Shown piece after piece: positions 16,732-24,658 of a stretch of DNA of 64,000 bases (positions are counted from its first letter, which is position 1; every line of letters begins with the position of its first letter). Under the pieces are notes generated by a model. The model saw nothing but the letters and a program-made list of their open reading frames with translations. It was not told where the DNA came from and did no database searches. Location: assembly GCA_902613855.1 (NCBI GenBank), contig CACMIX010000002.1, positions 62,001 to 126,000 on the forward strand, given 5' to 3'. The translations under genes and the position numbers were made by a program. Source of the stretch: an uncultured Pelagibacteraceae bacterium (GTDB lineage: Bacteria > Pseudomonadota > Alphaproteobacteria > Pelagibacterales > Pelagibacteraceae).

Positions 16732-18150
16732 TTAATTAGTTTGAGTATCTTTAAATTTTGTAAATCTTTCTTCAAATTCAAGAGTTACGTTACCTATTGG
16801 ACCGTGTCTTTGTTTCCCAATAATAATTTGAGCAAGGTGTGCTACTTCATTCATTTTTGCTTGCCATTCAGCATGCTCAACTGTCGCTTCTCTTGGCTCT
16901 TTTCTTTGCAAATAATACCCTTCTCTATAAACAAACATAACAACATCAGCATCCTGCTCAATTGAACCAGACTCTCTCAAATCTGCTAATTGAGGTTTGT
17001 GATCATCTCTTTGCTCAACTTGTCTGGATAATTGAGAAAGAGCTACCACTGGAAGAGCAAGTTCTTTAGCAATTGCTTTTAAGCCCTGAGTAATTTGAGA
17101 TATTTCCTGAACTCTACCATCTTTATTGAATGTAGTACCTCTCATCAGCTGAATATAATCAACTACAATCATATCAAGACCAAACAATCTCTTAATACGT
17201 CTAGCTCTATTACTTAAAGCAGCAATACTTATTGCTGGAGTTTCATCAATATAAAGTGGAAGTTCAGAAATATTTTTTGAAGTTTCTAAAAATTTATCAA
17301 ATTGATCATCAGAAATTCTTCCTCTTCTAATATCATTTGAACTTATTCTTGCTTGTTCTGAAATTATTCTGGTTGAAAGTTGTTCAGACGACATCTCTAG
17401 TGAAAAAAATGCAATTGAGGATTTTTTTCCACTATCTTGTAATTTTTGTGCTGCGTTAAATGCAATATTTGTTGCAAGTGAAGTTTTACCCATTGAAGGT
17501 CGTCCAGCGATGATAATTAGATCAGATTGGTGCAAACCTCCTAGCTTGTCATCTAAATCTCTAAGACCAGTTGGAACACCAACAATTCCTTCCTCATTTT
17601 TATAAGCAGCAGATGCCATTTCAATGGTTTGTTTCATTGCCTCATCAAACTTTACTAAAGAAGAATTAAAAGATCCTTTTTCTGCTAAATCAAATAATAG
17701 TCTTTCTGAATTTTCTATAATGGATTGTCCATTGGTATCAAGATCATTTAATTTTGCACTATCTATAGTTTGCTCAGAGATTTTTATTAATTCTCTTCGA
17801 ACAAACATATCATAAATAATTTTAGAATACTCTACAGCCTGTCTAACAGATGTAGAAAATTTAGTAATCTTAACTAAGTACTCTGGAACATTTAAATCGT
17901 CTTTTTCATCTTCAAAATAATTCTTCAACGTGATTGGATTTGCTAGCATTCCTTTATAAATTAGACTCTCGATTGCTTCAAAAATCTTTTGGTGCATAGG
18001 ATCATAAAAATTTATACTAGAAATTATTGTACTTATCTCATCAAATATATCATTACTAACAAGAATAGATCCTATTACAGCTTGTTCAGCTTCGATATTG
18101 TTTGGCAGTTCTTTGAATTGATTTTTGACTAAGCTTAAATTATTTTCCAT
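16732..18150 (-). CDS. dnaB: Replicative DNA helicase
   Basis: Hexameric helicase that unwinds DNA ahead of the replisome, 472 residues. The N-terminal DnaB domain starts with LPNNIEAEQAVIGSIL (residues 15-30). The C-terminal RecA-like core has Walker A AGRPSMGKTSLA (about 218-229), the Walker B region LDMIVVDYIQLM, and the terminal motifs LSQLSRQVEQR and SGSIEQDADVVMFVYREGYY. There is no intein. It follows rplI after about 67 bases and precedes the MMPL gene by 20 bases, in the conserved rpsF-rpsR-rplI-dnaB order. Confidence 0.97.
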   Translation of the reverse strand: MENNLSLVKNQFKELPNNIEAEQAVIGSILVSNDIFDEISTIISSINFYDPMHQKIFEAIESLIYKGMLANPITLKNYFEDEKDDLNVPEYLVKITKFSTSVRQAVEYSKIIYDMFVRRELIKISEQTIDSAKLNDLDTNGQSIIENSERLLFDLAEKGSFNSSLVKFDEAMKQTIEMASAAYKNEEGIVGVPTGLRDLDDKLGGLHQSDLIIIAGRPSMGKTSLATNIAFNAAQKLQDSGKKSSIAFFSLEMSSEQLSTRIISEQARISSNDIRRGRISDDQFDKFLETSKNISELPLYIDETPAISIAALSNRARRIKRLFGLDMIVVDYIQLMRGTTFNKDGRVQEISQITQGLKAIAKELALPVVALSQLSRQVEQRDDHKPQLADLRESGSIEQDADVVMFVYREGYYLQRKEPREATVEHAEWQAKMNEVAHLAQIIIGKQRHGPIGNVTLEFEERFTKFKDTQTN

Positions 18151-18217
18151 ACATATAATTTATATTAAAAAATTATTTATAAAATTCTTAATTATTGTTG
18201 GGGAAAAAAATGTATAA

Positions 18218-18676
18218 TTATTGAATTGTTTCTGCCGAGGAAACGTCTATAGAGATTTGTGCGTCAACTTCAGAGTGTAGAGAAATTTTGACCTTAAACT
18301 TTCCTAAAGATTTAATTTCTTCAATGGGTTGTATCATTGAAGGTTTAATGTTTATCTTGTTCTCTTGTTGTATTAGTTTAGCAATTTCAGTTGGTTTGAC
18401 TGAACCATATAATTCTTTATTCTCTGTACTCAATTTTTTGACTGCATATTCTTTTCCATTAATCTGCTCAGCAATTTGAGAAGCTTCTTTTTTCTTTTCA
18501 TTATCTTTTTTAGATAGATCGGTTTTAATTTTTTCTACCTCTTTAATATTTTCTTTTGAAGCGTAGAGAGCTTTTTTGTTTGCAATAAGATAGTTTCTTG
18601 CAAAACCTCTCTTTACATCTATTACTTCACCAATAGATCCAATTCTCTTAACATTTTCTAATAATATTACTTTCAT
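18218..18676 (-). CDS. rplI: 50S ribosomal protein L9
   Basis: Large-subunit ribosomal protein that binds 23S rRNA near the L1 stalk; 152 residues, normal length. The N-terminal domain begins MKVILLENVKRIGSIGEVIDVKRGFARNYLI, the diagnostic L9 signature. A Lys/Glu-rich central helix (about 45-75) links it to the C-terminal domain with ELYGSVKPTEIAKLI. Its start codon is adjacent to the rpsR stop, so the r-protein genes form one unit. Confidence 0.98.
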   Translation of the reverse strand: MKVILLENVKRIGSIGEVIDVKRGFARNYLIANKKALYASKENIKEVEKIKTDLSKKDNEKKKEASQIAEQINGKEYAVKKLSTENKELYGSVKPTEIAKLIQQENKINIKPSMIQPIEEIKSLGKFKVKISLHSEVDAQISIDVSSAETIQ

Positions 18677-18949
18677 TTATATTAACGCTAGATTTCTAGC
18701 TCTTTTTATTGATAAAGATAATTCACGTTGTTTTTTTTGAGAAACATTAGTTATTCTTGAAGGTAAAATCTTCCCATTTTCAGACATATATTTTTTTAAT
18801 AATTTAATATTTTTATAGTCAACATGCGGAGCACCTTTAGCAGAGAGCGGACATGTTTTTTTGAATTTATATTTATTAGGTTGAAATATACTTAGTTTTG
18901 CAAAATTACTTTGTTTACCTTTTTTATTTCCACTTTGTCTCTTTGGCAT
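18677..18949 (-). CDS. rpsR: 30S ribosomal protein S18
   Basis: Small-subunit protein that pairs with S6 on the 16S platform; 90 residues. The core [46 protein letters not shown] matches the S18 family, including the RNA-binding RARxLALI end. The N-terminal Lys-rich stretch contains a single Cys, so no zinc site is evident. It overlaps the rpsF stop by one base and abuts rplI. Confidence 0.97.
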   Translation of the reverse strand: MPKRQSGNKKGKQSNFAKLSIFQPNKYKFKKTCPLSAKGAPHVDYKNIKLLKKYMSENGKILPSRITNVSQKKQRELSLSIKRARNLALI

Positions 18950-19302
18950 TAGTTTTTAAAACTTTCTTTTTTTTCACTATCTTCTTTTTTACCAAAGTAG
19001 TTAGTATCTAAATCAAATTTTTTAACTCTCACTGTTAGATATCTCAGTAATTTTTTATCTATTGACTCGTTCTTTTCTAATTCACTAATAACTTTTCCAT
19101 TACCTTTAATTTTAAAATGGAGATAACTGCCTTTTCTGTTTTTTTTTATCAAATATGATAAGTTTAACAATCCCCAGCTTTCTGTCTTTATTACTTCACC
19201 TTCATTTTTTTCGATAATTTTTGTATATTTTTCGTTTAATTGCTTTAATTCACTTGGCGAAGTATCTTGTCGGGCAATAATAGTATGTTCGTATAAATTC
19301 AT
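18949..19302 (-). CDS. rpsF: 30S ribosomal protein S6
   Basis: Small-subunit protein binding S18 and 16S rRNA; 117 residues. [22 protein letters not shown] at the start and [28 protein letters not shown] in the middle fit the S6 ferredoxin-like fold, and the C-terminus is a charged tail. It heads the rpsF-rpsR-rplI-dnaB run. Its promoter must lie in the 87-base divergent gap shared with fabD. Confidence 0.96.
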   Translation of the reverse strand: MNLYEHTIIARQDTSPSELKQLNEKYTKIIEKNEGEVIKTESWGLLNLSYLIKKNRKGSYLHFKIKGNGKVISELEKNESIDKKLLRYLTVRVKKFDLDTNYFGKKEDSEKKESFKN

Positions 19303-19389
19303 TTAAGTTCTTTAATAAAAAATGAGGATATACTATTATAAAAGTTCAATTACAATAGTTAAAAAGGCAAATTAATTAGTTTTTTTTAT

Positions 19390-20316
19390 ATGTTTTCAGT
19401 AATTTTTCCAGGTCAAGGTTCTCAAATGGTAGGAATGGGAAAAGAGTTCTATGATAGATTTGATATTGTTAAAAACCTATTTAAGCAAGCAGATGATAGT
19501 TTAAATTTTTCTATTTCAAAGCTAATTTTAGAAGGCTCAAAAGAAGAGTTAGACTTAACAAAAAATACACAACCAGCAATATTTTTAATCAGTTATTCAA
19601 TATTTCATACAGTAAAAAAGGAATTTAACTTAGACTTAAGCAAAGCTAGATATTTTGCTGGACATTCGCTAGGTGAATATTCAGCGTTATCATGTGCTGG
19701 ATATTTAGATTTTACAGATTCTTTAAAAATTTTAAGGATTAGAGGAGAAGCAATGCAAAATTCATTGCCTAAAGGAGAGGGAGGCATGGTTGCAGTATTA
19801 GGCTCAAAAGTAGAATTAATCGAAAAAATCTTATCAGATAATAAAAAAATGTTTAATGCTCAAATTGCAAATGACAATTCTGACGGTCAAATTGTTTTAA
19901 GTGGGAAAACAGACGATTTAGAAAAGTTAATTCAAATTTTAAAAGAAAATTCAATTAAAAATATTAAACTTCCAGTTAGTGCCCCTTTTCATTGTGATTT
20001 GATGAGTAATGCTACCACAATTATGACAGAAGAGTTAAATAAACTTAATTTTAAAAATGGAAAAAATAAATTAATTTCAAATGTGACTGCCAATGAGATC
20101 AAAGACCTAGATGAGTTAAAAACTCTCTTAATAAAACAAATAGAGAGTAGAGTAAGGTGGAGAGAAAGCGTTATTAATATGATAGAAAACAATGTAAACC
20201 ATTTTATAGAAATTGGACCTGGGAAAGTTTTGTCAGGTTTGGTAAAAAGAATAAACAAGGATGTTAAAATTGATACAATAAATCATCAAAGTGATATTGA
20301 GAATATAAAAATATGA
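19390..20316 (+). CDS. fabD: Malonyl-CoA:ACP transacylase
   Basis: Transfers malonyl groups from CoA to acyl carrier protein for fatty acid synthesis; 308 residues. The nucleophile motif is seen as FAGHSLGEYSAL (GHSLG, about residues 94-99), the N-terminal FPGQGSQMVGMGKEFY is typical, and the catalytic His lies in VSAPFHCDLM. The ATG is preceded by a T-run and no clear Shine-Dalgarno sequence. It overlaps fabG by 4 nt as ATGA. The operon continues with acpP and gmk. Confidence 0.96.
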   Translation: MFSVIFPGQGSQMVGMGKEFYDRFDIVKNLFKQADDSLNFSISKLILEGSKEELDLTKNTQPAIFLISYSIFHTVKKEFNLDLSKARYFAGHSLGEYSALSCAGYLDFTDSLKILRIRGEAMQNSLPKGEGGMVAVLGSKVELIEKILSDNKKMFNAQIANDNSDGQIVLSGKTDDLEKLIQILKENSIKNIKLPVSAPFHCDLMSNATTIMTEELNKLNFKNGKNKLISNVTANEIKDLDELKTLLIKQIESRVRWRESVINMIENNVNHFIEIGPGKVLSGLVKRINKDVKIDTINHQSDIENIKI

Positions 20317-21050
20317 TAGATTTAAAAGATAAAAATATTATTGTTACAGGGGCATCAGGTGGAATTGGAAATTCAATAATTAAAAAGTTAAATAAAGTTG
20401 GAGCAAATATTTTAGCCTCTGGTACAAAAGAAGAAAAACTTAGTGATTTAAAAGATAAATTTCAAAATATAAAAATATTGAAATTTGATATTTCTCAAAG
20501 TGATAAAATTGAAGAGTTTATAGAAAATGCAACCAAAGAAATCGGTGGAAATTTAGATTGTATTATCAATAATGCAGGAGTGACTCAGGATAACTTAGCA
20601 ATAAGAATGAGTTTGGAGGAATGGCAAAAAGTAATAAATATTAATTTAACATCGACATTTTTAATAAGTAAATTTGCAATTAAGAAAATGCTTAAGAATA
20701 AATCAGGTAAGATTGTAAATATTACATCTGTTGTTGGCCATACTGGAAATTTAGGGCAGTCTAATTATACAGCATCTAAAGCAGGTATAATTGCAATGTC
20801 AAAGAGTATGGCTATAGAGTATGCAAAAAAAAATATAAATATAAATTGCATTTCACCAGGTTTCATTAAAACAGCAATGACTGATAAATTAGATAATAAA
20901 TTTAAAGAAGCTATTATATCAAAAATTCCTTCAGCCCGTCTTGGCGATCCAGATGATATTGCAAATGCAGTGCTATTTTTGTGCTCAAATCAGTCTGACT
21001 ACATAAACGGAGAGACTTTACACGTTAATGGTGGAATGTATATGGCTTGA
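20313..21050 (+). CDS. fabG: 3-oxoacyl-ACP reductase
   Basis: NADPH-dependent short-chain dehydrogenase that reduces 3-oxoacyl-ACP; 245 residues, normal length. The cofactor motif is VTGASGGIGNSI (about residues 11-22), NNAGVTQDN follows at about 86, the catalytic Ser is in NITSVVGHTGN, and the YxxxK pair is YTASKAG. The C-terminus HVNGGMYMA is the FabG hallmark. It starts inside the fabD stop and is followed by acpP after 48 bases. Confidence 0.96.
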   Translation: MIDLKDKNIIVTGASGGIGNSIIKKLNKVGANILASGTKEEKLSDLKDKFQNIKILKFDISQSDKIEEFIENATKEIGGNLDCIINNAGVTQDNLAIRMSLEEWQKVININLTSTFLISKFAIKKMLKNKSGKIVNITSVVGHTGNLGQSNYTASKAGIIAMSKSMAIEYAKKNININCISPGFIKTAMTDKLDNKFKEAIISKIPSARLGDPDDIANAVLFLCSNQSDYINGETLHVNGGMYMA

Positions 21051-21098
21051 CAAAATAGGTTTTTAAACTATTAAGAATTTATAACAAAAAGGATCAAT

Positions 21099-21338
21099 AT
21101 GTCAGAAGACGTTTCAAGCAAAGTTAAAAAAATTGTAGCCGACCATTTAGGAATCGATGAATCGAAAGTTACTGAAGAATCTAGTTTTATAGATGATTTA
21201 GGAGCTGACAGCTTAGATACAGTAGAATTAGTAATGGCTTTCGAGGAAGAATTTGGATCAGAAATATCGGATAGCGAAGCTGAGAAAATTTTAACAGTTG
21301 GAGATGCTGTTAAATTTATCGAAGGAAAAGCAAACTAG
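21099..21338 (+). CDS. acpP: Acyl carrier protein
   Basis: Small acidic carrier of acyl chains, 79 residues. The phosphopantetheine attachment Ser is in [22 protein letters not shown] purine-rich AAAAAGGA precedes the ATG. Codon use is visibly less A/T-extreme than its neighbours, as expected for a highly expressed gene. gmk starts 8 bases later; a fabF gene, commonly next to acpP, is not found here. Confidence 0.97.
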   Translation: MSEDVSSKVKKIVADHLGIDESKVTEESSFIDDLGADSLDTVELVMAFEEEFGSEISDSEAEKILTVGDAVKFIEGKAN

Positions 21339-21346
21339 AATAATAA

Positions 21347-21979
21347 ATGCCCTTTGATAAAGATGGGGTAATGATAATTTTATCTTCTCCTTCTGGAGCA
21401 GGTAAAACCACTCTGGTAAAAATGTTATCAGGTATAGATAATTTTGAAGTTTCAATTTCACATACCACTCGTCAACCAAGACCTAAAGAAACGTCAAATA
21501 AAGATTATTTCTTTGTAAACGAGCATGAGTTTAAAAGATTAATTAACAATCAAGAGTTTTTAGAATACGCAAAAGTATTTGGCAATTTTTACGGCACTAC
21601 AAGATCACCAGTTATTGATAAACTTAGCAAAGGAAGAAATGTTTTATTTGATATTGATTGGCAAGGTGCTGATCAAATAAAAAATAAAAAATTAGACTAT
21701 AAATTAATTACTTTTTTTATACTGCCACCCAGTAAAGAGGTTTTATTTAGAAGGTTATCAAATAGAGATATGAGAGATAAGCTTATTGCAGAGGAGAGAA
21801 TGAAGCAGTTTGAAAGAGATGTTTTGCACTGGATTAACTATGACTATGTAGTTGTTAATGATGACTTAAATCTATGTTTTTCTAGAATTAAAAATCTTAT
21901 AAACTCAGAAATAAACAATGGATCAAAAGATTACGATCTTGAATTTATAAGAGAACATATAAATAAATTAACCACTTAA
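21347..21979 (+). CDS. gmk: Guanylate kinase
   Basis: Phosphorylates GMP to GDP; 210 residues. The P-loop is [13 protein letters not shown] (about 13-25), followed by the GMP-binding block [21 protein letters not shown] and [11 protein letters not shown], all conserved in Gmk. It lies 8 bases after acpP, and its end overlaps the convergent rsmA gene by 12 bases. Confidence 0.97.
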   Translation: MPFDKDGVMIILSSPSGAGKTTLVKMLSGIDNFEVSISHTTRQPRPKETSNKDYFFVNEHEFKRLINNQEFLEYAKVFGNFYGTTRSPVIDKLSKGRNVLFDIDWQGADQIKNKKLDYKLITFFILPPSKEVLFRRLSNRDMRDKLIAEERMKQFERDVLHWINYDYVVVNDDLNLCFSRIKNLINSEINNGSKDYDLEFIREHINKLTT

Positions 21980-22750
21980 ATTTTCATACTCAGCAGTTAA
22001 TTTATAGTAGGTTTCAAAATTTAAGTTTTGAGGTCTGAGATTTAAGTCAATATTGAGTTTATCAGAAACTTTTTGGTTACTACCAAATAACTGTTTAAAA
22101 GGTTTTTTTAGCATTTTTCTTCTATGATTAAAAAAAATTCTTGTTACTTTTTCTAAGTTTTTAGGGTCCTTAATATTATAAAATTTATCTCTAGGTGTAA
22201 AAAATAACAACGAACTTCTTATTTTTGGTCTTGGTGTAAAAGATTGTGGCTCAATATCGCAAATTTTTCTAACATTCAGTTTCCAATTAGACAATATTGA
22301 TAATCGACCATATGTAGAGGTATTAGATTTTGCTATAATTCTATCTGCAACCTCCTTCTGAAACATCAAAACTAAAAAATCAAACCAAAAATAATTCTTC
22401 AAATTAAGTATCCATTTAATTAAAATTTCAGTAGAGATATTATATGGAAGATTGCCAAAGACAGTAAGCTTTTCATTTATTAACGAACTTTCATCAATTT
22501 TTAAAACGTCATCATTTATAATAGTTATTTCATTTTTGAATTTATCTTTAAGAATATTCGCAAGATATTCATCTTTTTCAATCACAAAAATTTTTCTAGG
22601 ATTTTTTTTTAGAATAAAGGAAGTCAAATTTCCAGTTCCAGGACCGATTTCGAGAATATTTTTTTCCTTTATTGGAGTTACATTAATAATTTTTTCTAAA
22701 ACGCTAATGTCATTTAAAAAATTTTGACCTAAGCTTTTTTTAGCCTTCAT
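21968..22750 (-). CDS. rsmA: 16S rRNA dimethyladenosine transferase (KsgA)
   Basis: Dimethylates two adjacent adenosines in helix 45 of 16S rRNA. The protein is about 260 residues: [13 protein letters not shown] at the N-terminus, SAM motif [16 protein letters not shown], and the catalytic NLPYNIS (motif IV NLPY), then a C-terminal helical domain with [12 protein letters not shown]. The start is placed at ATG 22750, which overlaps the pdxA stop as TGATG, rather than at the TTG three bases upstream. pdxA-rsmA order is conserved in proteobacteria. Confidence 0.96.
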   Translation of the reverse strand: MKAKKSLGQNFLNDISVLEKIINVTPIKEKNILEIGPGTGNLTSFILKKNPRKIFVIEKDEYLANILKDKFKNEITIINDDVLKIDESSLINEKLTVFGNLPYNISTEILIKWILNLKNYFWFDFLVLMFQKEVADRIIAKSNTSTYGRLSILSNWKLNVRKICDIEPQSFTPRPKIRSSLLFFTPRDKFYNIKDPKNLEKVTRIFFNHRRKMLKKPFKQLFGSNQKVSDKLNIDLNLRPQNLNFETYYKLTAEYENLSG

Positions 22751-23712
22751 CAATATTTTTCTAAAAATTTTATTGCTTTTAACAAACTTAATGGATTAGA
22801 GATATTTTTACCTAACATTTTTTCATTTGGACCGTGATCAGGAGTTATTCTGTCAAATGGCAGTCCTAATGTTATATTAATTGCATCGTATTCAAAGAGT
22901 GTCTTTAATGGGGTTAAGACTTGATCGTGGTACATACCAAGAATCACATTAAAATTTTTTCTATTATCCTTTAAAAAAATAGTATCTGCAGAGTAAGGGC
23001 CTGAGACATTATATTTTTTTTTTAAATATCTTATTGTTGGTTTGATGATTTTTTCATCTTCATTAAAATTATGAATACTTTCGCAGTGTGGATTTAGACC
23101 TAAAATTGCAATTTTAGGCTTATAACCAAATTTTTTAACATAAAAATTATTTATTAAATAAACTTTATCTGAAATATTTTTTTTATTAATTTCTTTCGTT
23201 ACTAATTTTATTGGTAAATGAGTTGTTAAAGGACAAACCGATAAAATTTCATTGTAAATCAACATACAAGTTTTTTTTTTTGAAAATGATTTTGAAATAT
23301 ATTCTGTCAAACCTAAAAATTTTTTATTAAGAAAATTTTTTTTAGAAATTGGTCCATTAATAAATTTTTTAATATTATTAAGTTTTAAAATTTCAAATGC
23401 TGTATTAAATGAATTTTGAATAAATAAATTCGATTTATTAGTAATCTTTTCAAAAGTATTTACATTATTATAGGTAACATTTATTAAGTTTATTGATTTA
23501 TTATCTAATTTTAGCTGGTCTATATCTTTAGATTTAATTAGTCTTACATTTTTTTTAAATCCTAATTTTTTCATTTGTAATTTTAGTAAAGTCTCTGATG
23601 TAATTAAAATTAGTGGATTTTTAATTTTTTTTGTTGATAAAACTTTAAAAAAAATTTCAAGAAAAACACTATTTGGTTCACCACTTACAATCAGGATTGC
23701 TTTAGAATTCAT
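22750..23712 (-). CDS. pdxA: 4-hydroxythreonine-4-phosphate dehydrogenase
   Basis: Oxidises 4-phosphohydroxy-threonine in the DXP-dependent pyridoxal phosphate pathway; 320 residues. Metal-binding histidines are seen in PLTTHLPIK, GMYHDQVLTPLK and TPDHGP, and the family block LGLNPHCES is present. The N-terminal motif usually written GDPxGIGPE is reduced to SGEPNSVFLE, so this copy is divergent, though active-site residues later in the chain are kept. It overlaps surA by 11 bases and touches rsmA, in the conserved lptD-surA-pdxA-rsmA order that supports the call. Confidence 0.92.
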   Translation of the reverse strand: MNSKAILIVSGEPNSVFLEIFFKVLSTKKIKNPLILITSETLLKLQMKKLGFKKNVRLIKSKDIDQLKLDNKSINLINVTYNNVNTFEKITNKSNLFIQNSFNTAFEILKLNNIKKFINGPISKKNFLNKKFLGLTEYISKSFSKKKTCMLIYNEILSVCPLTTHLPIKLVTKEINKKNISDKVYLINNFYVKKFGYKPKIAILGLNPHCESIHNFNEDEKIIKPTIRYLKKKYNVSGPYSADTIFLKDNRKNFNVILGMYHDQVLTPLKTLFEYDAINITLGLPFDRITPDHGPNEKMLGKNISNPLSLLKAIKFLEKY

Positions 23713-24658
23713 AAATGTTCACGTTTTTTTTTATTTTATTATAGTAAATGTTTGAAAATTGATTGAGTTGTTCATTGGTCCGCCTTTTGACTATCTTATC
23801 AATTTCTTTTTTAATATCTAATTCTACCAAAGTTTCTCTTTTATCTTCTTTATAAAGAATAATGAATGCACCAGGTATACTAATTGGTATAGTTACTTCT
23901 CCTATTTTAGTTTTCTTAATCACATTTTTAATTTCACTTGATAGCGAGCTCTCTTTAATCCATCCTAATTTGCCACCATTAATTGATGTATCAGATATGC
24001 TGTGAATTAGTGCTGCATTAGAAAAACTATTATTTTTTATTTCTTCTCTAATTTCATTAAATTTATTTTGTAATTCGTCTTTACTTTTTATATTAAAAAC
24101 GATTTCAGAAATCAAAAACTCCTGTTGTAATTTTTTTTCTGAAATTTGTTTTTCTATTTTATTTTTATCAATTTTTATATTTTGTGAAAATTTTTTTAAA
24201 ATAAGTTCATTCCACATTAATTGTAATGTTATTTTTTTTTTCATAAATGCTAATTTTAAATTATTTTCTATTAAAAACTTTTCTAAATCTTCTATAGAAT
24301 TGAAATTATATTTTGAAAAATAGTCTAAAATAAACTTTTCTACAAATACTTCATCTAATTCTATTTTTTTAAAAATTTTTTTTAAGTAGTCTTCTTTAAT
24401 TATATCCCTTGTTGTTGAATTTTTAGCAATTTTATAAATTTTACCCTGTTCTAAATTTTTAAAATTCTCATTAAGTAATTTTAAGTATTGTATCTCATTT
24501 AAAACATCTAATGTAGTTATAATATTATTATTAATTTTAAATAAAATTTTATTTTCTAAAGCTAAAATTTTAGTGGGTAATGAAATTAAAATAAAAAAAA
24601 ATATAAAAATTTTATAATTAAAATTTATAAAATAATTACCTCTCGATTTTTTGTTCAT
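23702..24658 (-). CDS. surA: SurA-like periplasmic peptidyl-prolyl isomerase
   Basis: Periplasmic chaperone for outer-membrane proteins, 318 residues. An N-terminal hydrophobic segment (about 12-33) acts as a signal or anchor. A SurA N-like helical region with KINNNIITTLDVLNEIQYLK follows. A parvulin-type domain occupies about residues 165-275, shown by INGGKLGWIKESSLSSEIKNVI and SIPGAFIILYKEDKRE. Only one parvulin domain is present, against two in the E. coli protein, as is common in alphaproteobacteria. It overlaps the lptD end by 23 bases; the position between lptD and pdxA is conserved. Sequence identity is blurred by extreme A/T bias. Confidence 0.85.
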   Translation of the reverse strand: MNKKSRGNYFINFNYKIFIFFFILISLPTKILALENKILFKINNNIITTLDVLNEIQYLKLLNENFKNLEQGKIYKIAKNSTTRDIIKEDYLKKIFKKIELDEVFVEKFILDYFSKYNFNSIEDLEKFLIENNLKLAFMKKKITLQLMWNELILKKFSQNIKIDKNKIEKQISEKKLQQEFLISEIVFNIKSKDELQNKFNEIREEIKNNSFSNAALIHSISDTSINGGKLGWIKESSLSSEIKNVIKKTKIGEVTIPISIPGAFIILYKEDKRETLVELDIKKEIDKIVKRRTNEQLNQFSNIYYNKIKKNVNIYEF

